NCBI GenBank assembly: GCA_034408895.1
Contig: JAWXCI010000010.1
Span: 14,975 to 78,974, forward strand
DNA length: 64,000 bases
Reading direction: 5' to 3'
Source: UBA4660 sp034408895
GTDB lineage: Bacteria; Bacteroidota; Bacteroidia; Flavobacteriales_D; Sanyastnellaceae
Shown here: positions 9,081 through 18,400 of the stretch, piece after piece
How positions within the stretch are numbered: position 1 is the first letter of the stretch
Layout: each line of letters starts with the position of its first letter
The notes under the pieces: generated by a model
What the model was told of the DNA's origin: nothing
The model's input: the letters and a program-made list of their open reading frames with translations, nothing else
The model's database searches: none
Position numbers and translations under genes: made by a program

Positions 9081-10047
9081 AAACTTCCCCAGGTTCAATG
9101 GCGAGTTTTTCTCCTTTGTGTGGATGAACTTTGGAAGAAATCACTTGCACATTTTTTCCAATAGGCGCCCATCTTCCTGCATGAATAGGCCGCTTTGGTG
9201 AAAACAACCCGATAGCGACTTTGCCGAGGACTGCGGCAATGTGCAATGGACCTGTGCTCGCTGCAACCATCACATCACATTGTCCAATGAAGTCAATCAA
9301 TTCTTCCAGTGTAAACTTTCCGGTAAGGTCGCTCACATTTTTTCCAGATAGCGGATGCTGAGATAAAATTTGTTCTCCTTCCTCCTTTGTTCCTGTGATG
9401 TAAACCTCGAATTTTTCGGGGGACAAAAATTCAATAAGACGCTGATAATTTTCCAATCCCCACTCAATTGCGCTGCCTTTGCTCAATGGATGAAGGACAA
9501 TACGTGTCTTGTTTTCAAAAGGTGGAAATGAAAATGGAATAATCGCTCCCGATGGTTGAAAACCAAAATACGCTTCCAGTTCCTGCTTCGATAATTCCGG
9601 TTCGATGCCCAATGGTTTGAGCAATTTCAAATTTAGTTGAGCTTCGTGCAGAGGAGAATTTTTTCGAGTGAAGAAAACAAGCCGGTTGCATTTGGTGACC
9701 GTGAACAGCCTGTTGCCAGTGGCAATCCTTAGGAGGATGTTAGCGCGTTTTGCGAGCCAGACAATTTCCTTTCGCGGGTAGGCATGAATGATAACATCTG
9801 CTTTTACCTCGCTTAAAATTTCAATCTGTTTTATTGGGCTTTGCATTTTTATTTCGTCCCAGTCCAGGAAATCGTCAGCATAAATACAGGAGTTGATAAT
9901 GGCGCGTGTATATGATCTCCCCAGGAATGAAATTTTGCAATGCGGGAAAAATTTCTTCAGCACACCACACATTGGCAACGTTAGCATCACATCCCCAATG
10001 CTGTCGGTTCGCGAAATAATAATTCTTTCAAATTTCTTTTCCTGCAT
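9037..10047 (-). CDS. glycosyltransferase family 9 (heptosyltransferase-like)
   Basis: Cytosolic, membrane-associated GT-B transferase of 336 residues resembling ADP-heptose:LPS heptosyltransferases. The N-terminal RIIISRTDSIGDVMLTLPM is the family's (R)xxxxGDxxLTxP motif. The C-terminal nucleotide-sugar site reads VAASTGPLHIAAVLGKVAIGLF (about 268-290) and ends with the PxRPxHAGRWAP segment. It probably adds a sugar to the LPS core or a related glycolipid; donor and acceptor are unknown. It overlaps the 3' end of the GT2 gene by 20 bp on the same strand, so the pair is co-transcribed, and it overlaps the convergent ligase-like gene at its own 3' end. Confidence 0.82.
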   Translation of the reverse strand: MQEKKFERIIISRTDSIGDVMLTLPMCGVLKKFFPHCKISFLGRSYTRAIINSCIYADDFLDWDEIKMQSPIKQIEILSEVKADVIIHAYPRKEIVWLAKRANILLRIATGNRLFTVTKCNRLVFFTRKNSPLHEAQLNLKLLKPLGIEPELSKQELEAYFGFQPSGAIIPFSFPPFENKTRIVLHPLSKGSAIEWGLENYQRLIEFLSPEKFEVYITGTKEEGEQILSQHPLSGKNVSDLTGKFTLEELIDFIGQCDVMVAASTGPLHIAAVLGKVAIGLFSPKRPIHAGRWAPIGKNVQVISSKVHPHKGEKLAIEPGEVFRLVEEVLQSAVKT

Positions 10048-10786
10048 GAAATTGTTTCAGTTTGTAATACTTACGATAAGTAGCGTAAGCGGAGAGTCTT
10101 GAAATGGTAAAACCTGTGGTGCCATCTAAAAAACCGGCTTTCAGGAAATAACTCTTTGTGAATTGTGCAACCACTTTGGCAATAATTATAAACCAGTTGG
10201 TGCTTGATTTCTGCTGGTGAAGTTCCAGTGCTGCAATGGAACTGAAGTATTCAATTTGCAGCAAGTGATCTTGCCGTGTGTAGTAGGAGTAATGTAAAAT
10301 GTCTCCGCCCAAGTGAATTGTTTTTTCGTTATTGATCAGTTCTAGCCTGTCGTGAGGATTCACTCCCGTCCATTTGGCGGCATCACGTTTAACCAGGCGG
10401 AGTTTTGAATCGGGATACCAGCCGCAATGGCGCACCCAATGCCCGCAATAGTTGGTGAGGCGGTTCATGGTGTAACCGCTGCAGGCAGAATTGGATTTCA
10501 CACCAAGAATGTTTTTCTTCAATGCTTCATCCAATGCTTCATCGGCATCCAGAGACAGAATCCAGTCTCCTGAAGCCTGATTGAGTGCAAAATTTTTTTG
10601 TTGGATATGACCTTCAAATTGTTGTTGCATAAAACGAACGCCATATGATTTGCAAATTGTTTCGGTGCGGTCAGAGCTAAACGAATCCACCACCACAATT
10701 TCATCAGCTATGCCTTGAAGCGACTCCAGGCAGCGGGCTATGTTCTTTTCTTCGTTGAGGGTGATGATGACAGCAGATAGATTCAT
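10028..10786 (-). CDS. glycosyltransferase family 2 (WaaE/KdtX-like)
   Basis: GT-A fold transferase of 252 residues. It opens with LSAVIITLNEEKNIARCLESL and EIVVVDSFSSDRT, followed by the metal-binding LDADEAL (about 86-92). The later PDSKLRLVKR and HYSYYT segments match the WaaE/KdtX group, which adds glucose or another hexose to the LPS inner core. It is the first gene of a two-gene unit with the GT9 gene. purD diverges from it across about 100 bp, which contains a segment (AAGGCAAAGAAACACGAAGG) resembling the repeat noted after purD. The exact sugar is not predictable. Confidence 0.82.
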   Translation of the reverse strand: MNLSAVIITLNEEKNIARCLESLQGIADEIVVVDSFSSDRTETICKSYGVRFMQQQFEGHIQQKNFALNQASGDWILSLDADEALDEALKKNILGVKSNSACSGYTMNRLTNYCGHWVRHCGWYPDSKLRLVKRDAAKWTGVNPHDRLELINNEKTIHLGGDILHYSYYTRQDHLLQIEYFSSIAALELHQQKSSTNWFIIIAKVVAQFTKSYFLKAGFLDGTTGFTISRLSAYATYRKYYKLKQFHAGKEI

Positions 10787-10888
10787 GTCGAAGGCAAAGA
10801 AACACGAAGGTCTCGTTTCTGTTTAGAACTTGATGGCATCTGTAGGAATTATTGAATCTTACTTTGGCGCAAATTTTACAAAAAAACA

Positions 10889-12181
10889 ATGAACGTTTTA
10901 GTACTAGGCTCCGGTGGACGCGAACACGCCATAGCGTGGAAGCTTGCCCAAAGCTCACAATTGACTGGGCTATACATAGCGCCAGGCAATGCGGGAACAT
11001 CACAGGTGGGAATCAATGCTGACATCAAACCGGATGATTTTAAGGCAGTGAAAAAATTCGTGCTCGAAAAAAACATTGAGCTTGTAGTTGTAGGACCTGA
11101 ACAACCGCTTGTAAATGGTATTGCTGATTTTTTTGCAGCCGACAAAGAGTTGAAAAAAGTGGCCGTGATAGGCCCCAACAAAAAAGGCGCACAACTGGAA
11201 GGCAGCAAGCACTTCGCAAAACAGTTTATGCAGAAGTACAACATACCCACTGCCAAGTATGCCGCGTTTACCAAAGAAACACTTGTAGCGGGGCAAAAAT
11301 TTCTTGAAACACTGAAGGCGCCTTATGTGCTGAAAGCCGATGGGCTTGCTTCCGGAAAAGGTGTGTTGATTATCCCGGATTTAAAAGATGCGAAATCGCA
11401 ACTAAAAGAAATACTCACCGGAGAAATGTTTGGTGAGGCAGGCTGCAAGGTGGTTGTTGAAGAATTTTTAAAGGGCGTTGAACTCTCCTTATTCATTCTT
11501 ACTGATGGGTTGTCTTACAAAATTCTTCCTTCAGCAAAAGACTACAAGCGATCGGGCGATGGCGATACCGGCACTAATACGGGAGGTATGGGTGCAGTGT
11601 CACCGGTTCCATTTGCCACCCGCGAGTTTATTGATAAGGTGGATAACCAGGTAGTACTTCCCACCATGCGCGGGTTGCGCGAAGAAGGCATAATTTACAA
11701 AGGATTCATTTTTATTGGAATAATGAAAGTGGGCAACGAGCCTTATGTGATTGAATACAATTGCCGCATGGGCGATCCGGAATCGGAAGTGGTGATACCC
11801 CGCATAAAAAGTGACCTGCTCAGTTTGTTTGAAGGCGTGGCCACCGGCACGTTGGGCGAGTGCGACCTGCAGGTGGACGAACGCACAGCAGCCACGGTAA
11901 TGCTGGTTTCCAAAGGCTATCCTGGTAAGTACGATAAGGGTAAAGAAATAAAAGGGCTGGAAAAGGTGGAGCGCAGCATTGTGTTCCATGCAGGTACTAA
12001 AATGAGCAAAGGGAAAGTGGTGACCAATGGGGGGCGGGTGCTTGCCATAACAACGTTGGGAAAAGGAATGGAAGACGCACTCAAATGGTCGTATAAAAAT
12101 GTCGAGTTGATTGAATATTCCGGCAAAACCTTTAGAAAAGACATTGGTTTTGATCTGCGCAAAATTTCGCAAAAGGCATAG
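10889..12181 (+). CDS. purD: phosphoribosylamine-glycine ligase
   Basis: GAR synthetase, the ATP-dependent second step of de novo purine synthesis (phosphoribosylamine plus glycine to GAR), cytosolic. The 430 residues are full length. The N-terminal VLGSGGREHAIAWKLAQS, the phosphate-binding loop VLKADGLASGKGV (about 148-160), DYKRSGDGDTGTNTGGMGA (about 217-235) and the metal-binding EYNCRMGDPE (about 290-299) are all intact. It starts at ATG 10889 and diverges from the glycosyltransferase pair. It is a stand-alone gene, not part of a pur operon here. An inverted repeat element follows its stop. Confidence 0.97.
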   Translation: MNVLVLGSGGREHAIAWKLAQSSQLTGLYIAPGNAGTSQVGINADIKPDDFKAVKKFVLEKNIELVVVGPEQPLVNGIADFFAADKELKKVAVIGPNKKGAQLEGSKHFAKQFMQKYNIPTAKYAAFTKETLVAGQKFLETLKAPYVLKADGLASGKGVLIIPDLKDAKSQLKEILTGEMFGEAGCKVVVEEFLKGVELSLFILTDGLSYKILPSAKDYKRSGDGDTGTNTGGMGAVSPVPFATREFIDKVDNQVVLPTMRGLREEGIIYKGFIFIGIMKVGNEPYVIEYNCRMGDPESEVVIPRIKSDLLSLFEGVATGTLGECDLQVDERTAATVMLVSKGYPGKYDKGKEIKGLEKVERSIVFHAGTKMSKGKVVTNGGRVLAITTLGKGMEDALKWSYKNVELIEYSGKTFRKDIGFDLRKISQKA

Positions 12182-12196
12182 CCTAAATCTCAGGTA

Positions 12197-12270
12197 AAGA
12201 CGCGAAGGCGCAAAGAAAATTTGGACTGATAATTAGAAAAATAACTTTGCGTCTTCCGCGCCTTTGCGCT
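12197..12270. repeat. inverted repeat element with AAGGCGCAAAG core after purD
   Basis: Two facing arms, GACGCGAAGGCGCAAAG near 12199-12215 and its imperfect reverse complement CTTTGCG...CGCCTTTGCGC at 12244-12270, flank an A/T-rich centre. The 14-base core GCGAAGGCGCAAAG (12202-12215) recurs exactly at 57383-57396. Similar G/A-rich intergenic repeats are frequent in Bacteroidota genomes. It may fold as a long hairpin in the purD 3' UTR. Confidence 0.6.
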
Positions 12271-12333
12271 AGGCAATGCGACTTTTCCAAAGGATGCTGC
12301 GCATGCGACAGCCATTTTTCTTTTCACAGCAAC

Positions 12334-12368
12334 AAACAAAAAACCCCAACACAATGTTTTGCCGGGGT
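12334..12368 (-). terminator. rho-independent terminator of the small membrane protein gene
   Basis: Read on the minus strand, ACCCC (12368-12364) pairs with GGGGT (12347-12343), with an inner AACA/TGTT pairing, and is followed by TTTTTTGTTTGTT. It sits 27 bases after the stop of the gene at 12395-12583. Confidence 0.7.
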
Positions 12369-12394
12369 GTGATAGTTGGAATCTTCGGGAATGT

Positions 12395-12583
12395 CTACGG
12401 TGTCGTTCCTTCTTTTAGCGCCTTGCGGTTGTAGTTGCCCTGCCTGCGCATCCAATAGAAGATGCCGATGAACGCAATGGCGATACACACCCAATTTAAC
12501 CAATGGCTGGTGGGCTCGAGAAGAATCTTGAAAAACCATTGAAGTGCGGATACAATTGGTTCGAGTATGTCTTGTAAATTCAT
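12395..12583 (-). CDS. small conserved membrane protein (DUF6341-like)
   Basis: A 62-residue protein with one strong hydrophobic helix (about 31-45, WVCIAIAFIGIFYWMR) after an amphipathic N-terminus and before a short basic tail (RRQGNYNRKALKEG). Size, the tryptophans around the helix and the position between purD and a DUF6427-like gene resemble the DUF6341 proteins of Bacteroidota, whose function is unknown. The start is ATG at 12583. Its own terminator lies at 12334-12368. It runs divergently from the next gene, with 86 bp between. Confidence 0.65.
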   Translation of the reverse strand: MNLQDILEPIVSALQWFFKILLEPTSHWLNWVCIAIAFIGIFYWMRRQGNYNRKALKEGTTP

Positions 12584-12669
12584 TGTTCAAAAAATTGTGC
12601 GGCAAAAGTAAAAATGCACGACCACCATGAAAGGACAATCCACATTTTTGTCAAAATAGATTTCCACCG

Positions 12670-13650
12670 ATGATTCTTCGGCAGTTCGCCTCCAATTCTC
12701 CATTCCTCCTGCTCATTGCCCCTGCCATCAGTTTCGGGGGATTGCTGGCAGCGGGCTATGGAAGAAATATGGTGGTGAAGGATTCACGGTTTCCGCTGGA
12801 CACAGTGCTGGAACCACTCTATGCACAACAACTGCCGTTGCTTATTGTCACTGCTACGCTTATTTCAGGCGGAGCAATTCTTCTCAATTATGTATTCAAT
12901 CGTTTCGAGTTTCACTCGGCCCCCAGTCATATCCCCGCACTGTTCTATTCACTGGCGGCAACCACTTTTTGTTTTTTCCATATCCAAGTTCCACTGCTGG
13001 TTGCCCACTTATTTATCGGGTTTGGGTTGGTTCGCCTGCTGCATGTTTACCGGCAAACAAGGGTGCTGTCGCATTACTTTGAAAGTGCACTGGCGTTCGG
13101 AATGGCTGCTCTAATCTATCCGCCTTACGTAAGTCTTTTGCCCGGCTTGTTGCTGTGTGTGATGTACACCCGAACGTTCAATTGGCGGGAATTTGTTGTC
13201 TCCCTGCTTGGCTTTCTTTTCCCCTTTGTATTCTGGGTGACCTGGAAATTCTGGAACCGCGAAATGAATGATCTCATTCTTTTCAGGGGGATGATGGACT
13301 ATCGCGCTCCTTTGTTCTCCACGCTCAGTTTGAGTCAGCGCAGTATGCTTATAGCATCAGCCGTGATATTCCTTCTTTCGCTCCCTGGATTTTTTTTCAA
13401 AACTGAATCTACCAAATCAAGAAATACTCGCAGCGTGAGTTTCATTATTTCCATATCGCTTCTTGTCTCAATTCTCTTTTCTAAACAGCTTCTGTTCGAA
13501 TGGACATTCGCCCCCGCCCTGCTTCCATCGGTTTTCATTGTGGGTGCCTGGTTCAGCAACTACCGTTACTCGCTGATTGCCCCCGTTGCATTTTATGGTT
13601 TGCTGGGCATAAACGGGTGGATGATTTTCCAATGGATAGTTTCCCATTAA
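12670..13650 (+). CDS. DUF6427-like polytopic membrane protein
   Basis: Membrane protein of 326 residues with about nine to ten hydrophobic segments spread over the whole length and very short loops, opening with the paired residues FASNSPFLLLIAPAIS. It resembles the DUF6427 family of Bacteroidota, which is often encoded near purD, uracil phosphoribosyltransferase and glycosyltransferases. The overall look (multi-pass, Arg and Tyr in short loops such as LHVYRQTRVLSHYFES) recalls membrane glycan enzymes, but no catalytic motif is recognised. The nearby ligase-like and GT genes make an envelope role plausible. Confidence 0.65.
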   Translation: MILRQFASNSPFLLLIAPAISFGGLLAAGYGRNMVVKDSRFPLDTVLEPLYAQQLPLLIVTATLISGGAILLNYVFNRFEFHSAPSHIPALFYSLAATTFCFFHIQVPLLVAHLFIGFGLVRLLHVYRQTRVLSHYFESALAFGMAALIYPPYVSLLPGLLLCVMYTRTFNWREFVVSLLGFLFPFVFWVTWKFWNREMNDLILFRGMMDYRAPLFSTLSLSQRSMLIASAVIFLLSLPGFFFKTESTKSRNTRSVSFIISISLLVSILFSKQLLFEWTFAPALLPSVFIVGAWFSNYRYSLIAPVAFYGLLGINGWMIFQWIVSH

Positions 13651-13704
13651 CAGTTGGTTCTCCAAACAAAGCCGCATCATTAAAACTCCAAGAATTTTCC
13701 AGGT

Positions 13705-14118
13705 ATGAAAACCAAATCCATTAAGCAATCCGTGATATTCCAGGCGGCACCCCACGAAGTTTACGACCTTATCATGAATTCAAAAAAGCACGGTGCATTT
13801 ACCGGAGGCAAAGTTTCTGTGAGCAAAAAAATAAACGGCCAATTCAACATTTTCGATGGTTATGTTCGTGGATACAACATTGAGTTGATGGAAGGAAATA
13901 AGATTGTGCAGGCATGGCATTTTACCGAAGATGGCTGGCCGGAAGATCATTTTTCTATATGCACGTTTCAATTTGAGAACCATTCAAAAGGGACAAAACT
14001 CAACTTTGTACAAACAGGAGTTCCAGAACACAAAGTGCAGTCATTAAAAGATGGCTGGAAGAGATACTACTGGGAACCCATGAAGCAATTTCTTACAAAC
14101 ATTGAAAAGAAAAAATGA
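13705..14118 (+). CDS. SRPBCC / AHSA1-like domain protein
   Basis: A 137-residue cytosolic protein with the START/SRPBCC fold of the Aha1 C-terminal type: IKQSVIFQAAPHEVYDLIMNSK at the N-terminus, the central FDGYVRGYNIELMEGNKIVQAWHF, and the C-terminal helix DGWKRYYWEPMKQFL (the family's GWxxYYWxP motif). These proteins bind hydrophobic ligands or act as co-chaperone-like modules; no specific ligand is evident. Its stop overlaps the next start (ATGA at 14115-14118), so it is translationally coupled to the DinB-like gene. Confidence 0.85.
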   Translation: MKTKSIKQSVIFQAAPHEVYDLIMNSKKHGAFTGGKVSVSKKINGQFNIFDGYVRGYNIELMEGNKIVQAWHFTEDGWPEDHFSICTFQFENHSKGTKLNFVQTGVPEHKVQSLKDGWKRYYWEPMKQFLTNIEKKK

Positions 14119-14624
14119 TACATAAAGACCTCTTTCTACAATTGGCACGAAACAAGGAAATTTTTCATGGGATTTTGCCACACGATTCTGAAGAATTTCA
14201 GACGTGGCGTTTCCATCCTGACAAATGGTGCCTCAAAGAAATTGTTTGCCATTTGCTGGATGAAGAGCGTGAAGATTTCCGCTCCCGCATTAAGCATTGT
14301 TTTGAAACTCCTGACGAACCTATGCCACCAATCAACCCACAGGCATGGGTTATGGAACGCGACTATATGGGAAGAAATATTCAAAACACATATTCTGAAT
14401 TCAGGAAAGAGCGTGAGAATTCGATTGCCTGGTTTATCTCATTGGTTGAACCGAATTGGAAGAGCACACACCATCATCCGCAACTGGGTGCAGTGAGTGC
14501 CGAAAAATTTCTTGCTAACTGGGTGGAGCACGACTTCCTGCATATCCGACAGATTTTTACCCTGAAACATCAATATCTGGCACATACCACAAGCGAGGAT
14601 TTAAGCTATGCCGGAAACTGGTAA
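14115..14624 (+). CDS. DinB family protein
   Basis: A 169-residue protein of the DinB/YfiT four-helix-bundle superfamily. Candidate metal-ligand histidines are spaced as in the family: one in IVCHLLDEER (about 46) and two in VEHDFLHIRQI (about 137-143). Family members use such a triad in metal-dependent thiol or transferase chemistry. The substrate here is unknown. It is coupled to the upstream SRPBCC gene by a four-base overlap, suggesting the two act together. Confidence 0.82.
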   Translation: MIHKDLFLQLARNKEIFHGILPHDSEEFQTWRFHPDKWCLKEIVCHLLDEEREDFRSRIKHCFETPDEPMPPINPQAWVMERDYMGRNIQNTYSEFRKERENSIAWFISLVEPNWKSTHHHPQLGAVSAEKFLANWVEHDFLHIRQIFTLKHQYLAHTTSEDLSYAGNW

Positions 14625-14752
14625 AGCATCACTGTGGTAGAAGTAAAGGCTGTGCGCGACTTTTCGGGAGTATTCTCATTTTCATTTTTTGGCAGGCTTA
14701 CATATTACAGGCACGCACACAGTTGCTTCACTTAGCATCTAGTTTTGTCCTG

Positions 14753-15241
14753 ATGGATGCAAGCCTGAAGGCCCACCTTATTAACGCGCACAGCAAACGA
14801 AAAGAGAACAAAAAATTTCTTCTCTCGCTTTCGAAGAAGAAAAACCTCGATGAGGTTTTTCATGCACAACACCAAGAAGTTTTTTCGCATACCGATTGTC
14901 TTCAATGTGCCAATTGCTGCAAGACCACTTCACCCATTTTCCGGGATGTGGATGTGGAACGCATAAGCAAGCACCTGGGAATACGTCCAGCAGATTTCAC
15001 CAAAAAATTCCTGCATCTTGATGATGAAAACGATTGGGTGCTCAACTCTGCACCATGCGTATTTCTCGATGAAAAAAACTATTGCATCATTTACAATGTG
15101 AGACCAAAGGCTTGTCGGGACTACCCGCACACCGATCGCAAAAACATGTCGCAGATTCTTGACCTAACCTACCGCAACACATTGGTTTGTCCCGCAGTGG
15201 GGGAGATGGTGGAGAGGATGAAAAAGGACGTGACGATGTGA
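14753..15241 (+). CDS. YkgJ-like cysteine cluster protein
   Basis: A cytosolic protein of 162 residues with the zinc/iron-chelating CxxxxCxxC cluster: TDCLQCANCCKTTSPIF (about 49-65), a further Cys in APCVFLDEKNYCIIY and KACRDYPH, and a late CPAV. The pattern matches the YkgJ/Fli-B family, in which the conserved cysteines bind a metal, possibly an Fe-S cluster. The start is set at ATG 14753; a TTG 30 bases earlier would add a poorly convincing leader. It stands alone, with no clear partner. Confidence 0.8.
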   Translation: MDASLKAHLINAHSKRKENKKFLLSLSKKKNLDEVFHAQHQEVFSHTDCLQCANCCKTTSPIFRDVDVERISKHLGIRPADFTKKFLHLDDENDWVLNSAPCVFLDEKNYCIIYNVRPKACRDYPHTDRKNMSQILDLTYRNTLVCPAVGEMVERMKKDVTM

Positions 15242-15405
15242 CGATTACTGAACTCAACGCAATCGAGCTGAGAATTTCTCATCATTTTCACATCATCACA
15301 TTTTCCTCACATCACCACATCAAATGCACATCGTAAAATCGCCATATCTCATCCCTTCGCTTCCCGAGTTGGTCTAAAACTTTGATGAAACTGAATACTT
15401 ACGCA
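15242..15405. other. intergenic region with CACATCA-type simple repeats
   Basis: No gene is seen between the YkgJ-like gene and the adhesin. The first part (about 15280-15325) is a pyrimidine-rich stretch of degenerate repeats (CATCATTTTCACATCATCACATTTTCCTCACATCACCACATC). A comparable stretch lies before the VTT gene at about 33655-33695. The rest would hold the adhesin promoter. AAACTTTG near 15377 is one base off the Bacteroidota TAnnTTTG element. Confidence 0.4.
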
Positions 15406-15427
15406 GTGTGCTCCCGTATGAGCACAC
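15406..15427 (+). promoter_or_regulatory. perfect inverted repeat directly against the adhesin start codon
   Basis: GTGTGCTC (15406-15413) and GAGCACAC (15420-15427) are perfect 8-bp arms around CCGTAT. The next base begins the ATG of the PKD adhesin. As RNA it would be a GC-rich hairpin occupying the ribosome landing site. As DNA it could be an operator. The arm spacing differs from the classical CRP site. Confidence 0.55.
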
Positions 15428-18400
15428 ATGATACTTAAAGGAAACATCAGACTAAGAGCAATTGTCCAGAGCATCGCAGTCCTTTTTTTGACACATGTTG
15501 TTTCCGCCCAATGCCCCGAAGTTTATGATTTTTATGGCACCGTCACTGACGAACCGTATTGGTATTCGTGCAGCGGAAATGATTACACGCTGAACGTGCA
15601 GACTCCTGACTCATGGGGTGCTTATACCATTGATTGGGGAGATGGAACACCGGATGACAGCGGTGCTTCATGGACCTATCCCGACTTCATACAACATGCT
15701 TACGTCTCTGCTGTTGACACGTTTGTTGTGGTGATTACGGAAACAGCAACCGGCTGCATGGTCACGGGTGTATTGGTGATGGAGGAAGCCACAAGTGCTT
15801 CGATACAAATTCCTGTTGGCGGTCTCACACAATCCTGCGCACCGCAGGTCATGGAGTTCATCAACTCCGCAACAAATGTTTCTGAAACAACAATTTTCAC
15901 TTGGGACTTCGGTGATGGCAGTCCCCAACTTGTTTTCGATTACACCAACTGGCAGCAAACCATTGCACACCTCTACGATGTGGGAACGGTGGATTGCGAA
16001 ACAGAAGTGACCTTGTGGGCTGCGAATTATTGCAACACTGTGCAGGGAGGCCCATCACAAGCCACTTTCAATCCCATCCGCATCTGGGATTTGGATGATC
16101 CGAGTATCAGTGCATCAGCCACATTGCTTTGTTATCCCGACACGGTAGTCACATTCATGAACACCACGGAATTGAACTGCTACTTCCAGGGAAACATTTA
16201 CCAGCGGTATGAATACTGGAATTTCGGTGACTACTGGAATCTCGGTTACGACTCAATTGTTGACTGGACTCCGTGGCCACCCACTTTTCCTCACACCATT
16301 GCATTTCCCGGAATAGGAACGTATTCGATTGAAATGGCAGATAGCAATTTCTGCGGCATTGCACCTACTTCTATCACGATTCAAATTGTGCCTCCACCGA
16401 TAGCACAAATTGACATCAGCGATGACACCGTTTGTGTAGGAACTCCCGTCACATTCTACCAGCAGTCAACCGGTGGAATGAATGTTTACAAATGGAATTT
16501 CGGTAACGGAATGGGATGGATACCAACCGGAGGCGGCAACATCACTTTTGTTTATGGCACACCCGGAACCTACACCGTGCAAGCGATGGTGGGAGTGACA
16601 GGAGCATCCAATTCATGCAGTGATACAACATCGGTGCAGGTTGTTGTCTTGCCCAATCCAGTGGTAAGCATTATTCCTGACCAAACAATGGGATGCGATA
16701 ATCTTGATGTGAACTTCACTCAAGTGGCCAGTGATGCGGTGCAATGGAACTGGACGTTCGATGTTTCTCCCGGAAGTTATTCCGGCAATTCACCGCCTAC
16801 CATCAGTTATGATAGCCCCGGCACATACAATGTGACACTCGCAGTTTTAGGACAGAACGGTTGTCCCGGAAGTGATACCGAAGTGATACAGCTTTATCAA
16901 TCACCCGTTGCGGATTTTGCTATGAACAATTTGTGCGAAGGTGACTCTGCACAATTTATTGACGAATCTGCTGGTAGTGTCAATGATCCAATCATTACCT
17001 GGAACTGGGATTTCGATGATGGAGAATTTTCAAGTAACCAATCTCCCATGCACTTATACAATGCTACCGGAACTTTTGATGTCACCCTCGAAGTGACTAC
17101 TGTTCATTGCAATGATGAAGTGACACTGAGTATGTCGGTGGATGAAGCACCCGCTCCACAAATAGGTCAAGATGTATTGAATGGTTGTGGGCCCGTTACT
17201 GTTCAGTTCAGCAACACCACCACGAATGCAATCAGCTACACCTGGAATTTCGGTGACGGACAAAACTCCACCGCTGCTGAACCTCTTCACACGTACTTCA
17301 ATCCTACCACTCAGGACACTACTTATGTGATAACCATGACTGCCGACAACGAATATGGTTGTGGCGGAACGGATACACTTTTCGTTACAGTGTTCCCATC
17401 GGCACAAGCAGGATTTAATGACAACAGCACACCACCGGGTTGTTCACCTTTTGAAGCTAACTTCTTCAATACATCAACAGGCGCATCATCTTACTTGTGG
17501 GATATGGGTGATGGAACAACAACGACAACAGAGAATCCTGTTTACACTTTCAATAACACTTCCGGCTTTATTGATACGTATGACGTAACGCTTTATGCTT
17601 ATGCCAGCAATGGATGCAATGACACCGTCATGCATATCATCACCGTTTTCCCTCTGGCCGATTTGGATTTCACGATTTGGCCAGATAGCGGATGTGCACC
17701 ACTCACCGTTACAATGCCATACATATCGGGTGCGCTAGAGTACTTGTGGGATTTTGGTGATGGCACCACTTCCACGTTTGCAATTCCTACGCATCAATAC
17801 CAGAACGCGACTTACGACCCGATTCTTTACACGGTAACTCTTGTTGCCACTTCACCTTTTGGTTGTGTGGACACTGCGTCCAGTAGCGTACTGGTGAATC
17901 CTTCACCACTTGCACAATTCAATGCGGATGTCACCGCGGGTTGTGCACCGCTCACCGTCACGTTTCAAAATCTTTCGATACAATCCGACTACTTCGAATG
18001 GAATTATGGAGATGGAACAACTTCAACTACAAGTTCAGTCACACACACACACACTTACTATAACACTACCAACAGTGTGCAGAATTTCCAGGTGATGCTC
18101 ACCGCACATTCCGATGACGGATGTTCGCATCAATTTGTAATTCCTGTGCAGGCGTATCCTGAAGTTGTGGCAAGTGTCAATGAACCATCACCGCAATGCG
18201 CGCCTGCGAGCGTTTACTTCGACAACACTAGTGTGAATGGAAGTGGTTACCTGTGGGACTTCGGAAACGGATTGCAATCCACCGAAGAGAATCCAACTGG
18301 TTATTTCGTAAACAACACTGCCGACCCCATCATCTTCAACGTACAACTTCAAACCACATCTTCTTTCGGTTGTGTGGATGAAATCAGTTTCCCTGTTGTG

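Noticed and set aside
18040..18054. CA-dinucleotide run in the adhesin gene as a phase-variation site
   Set aside because: Only about seven units, encoding alternating Thr-His in a PKD loop; too short to claim slippage.
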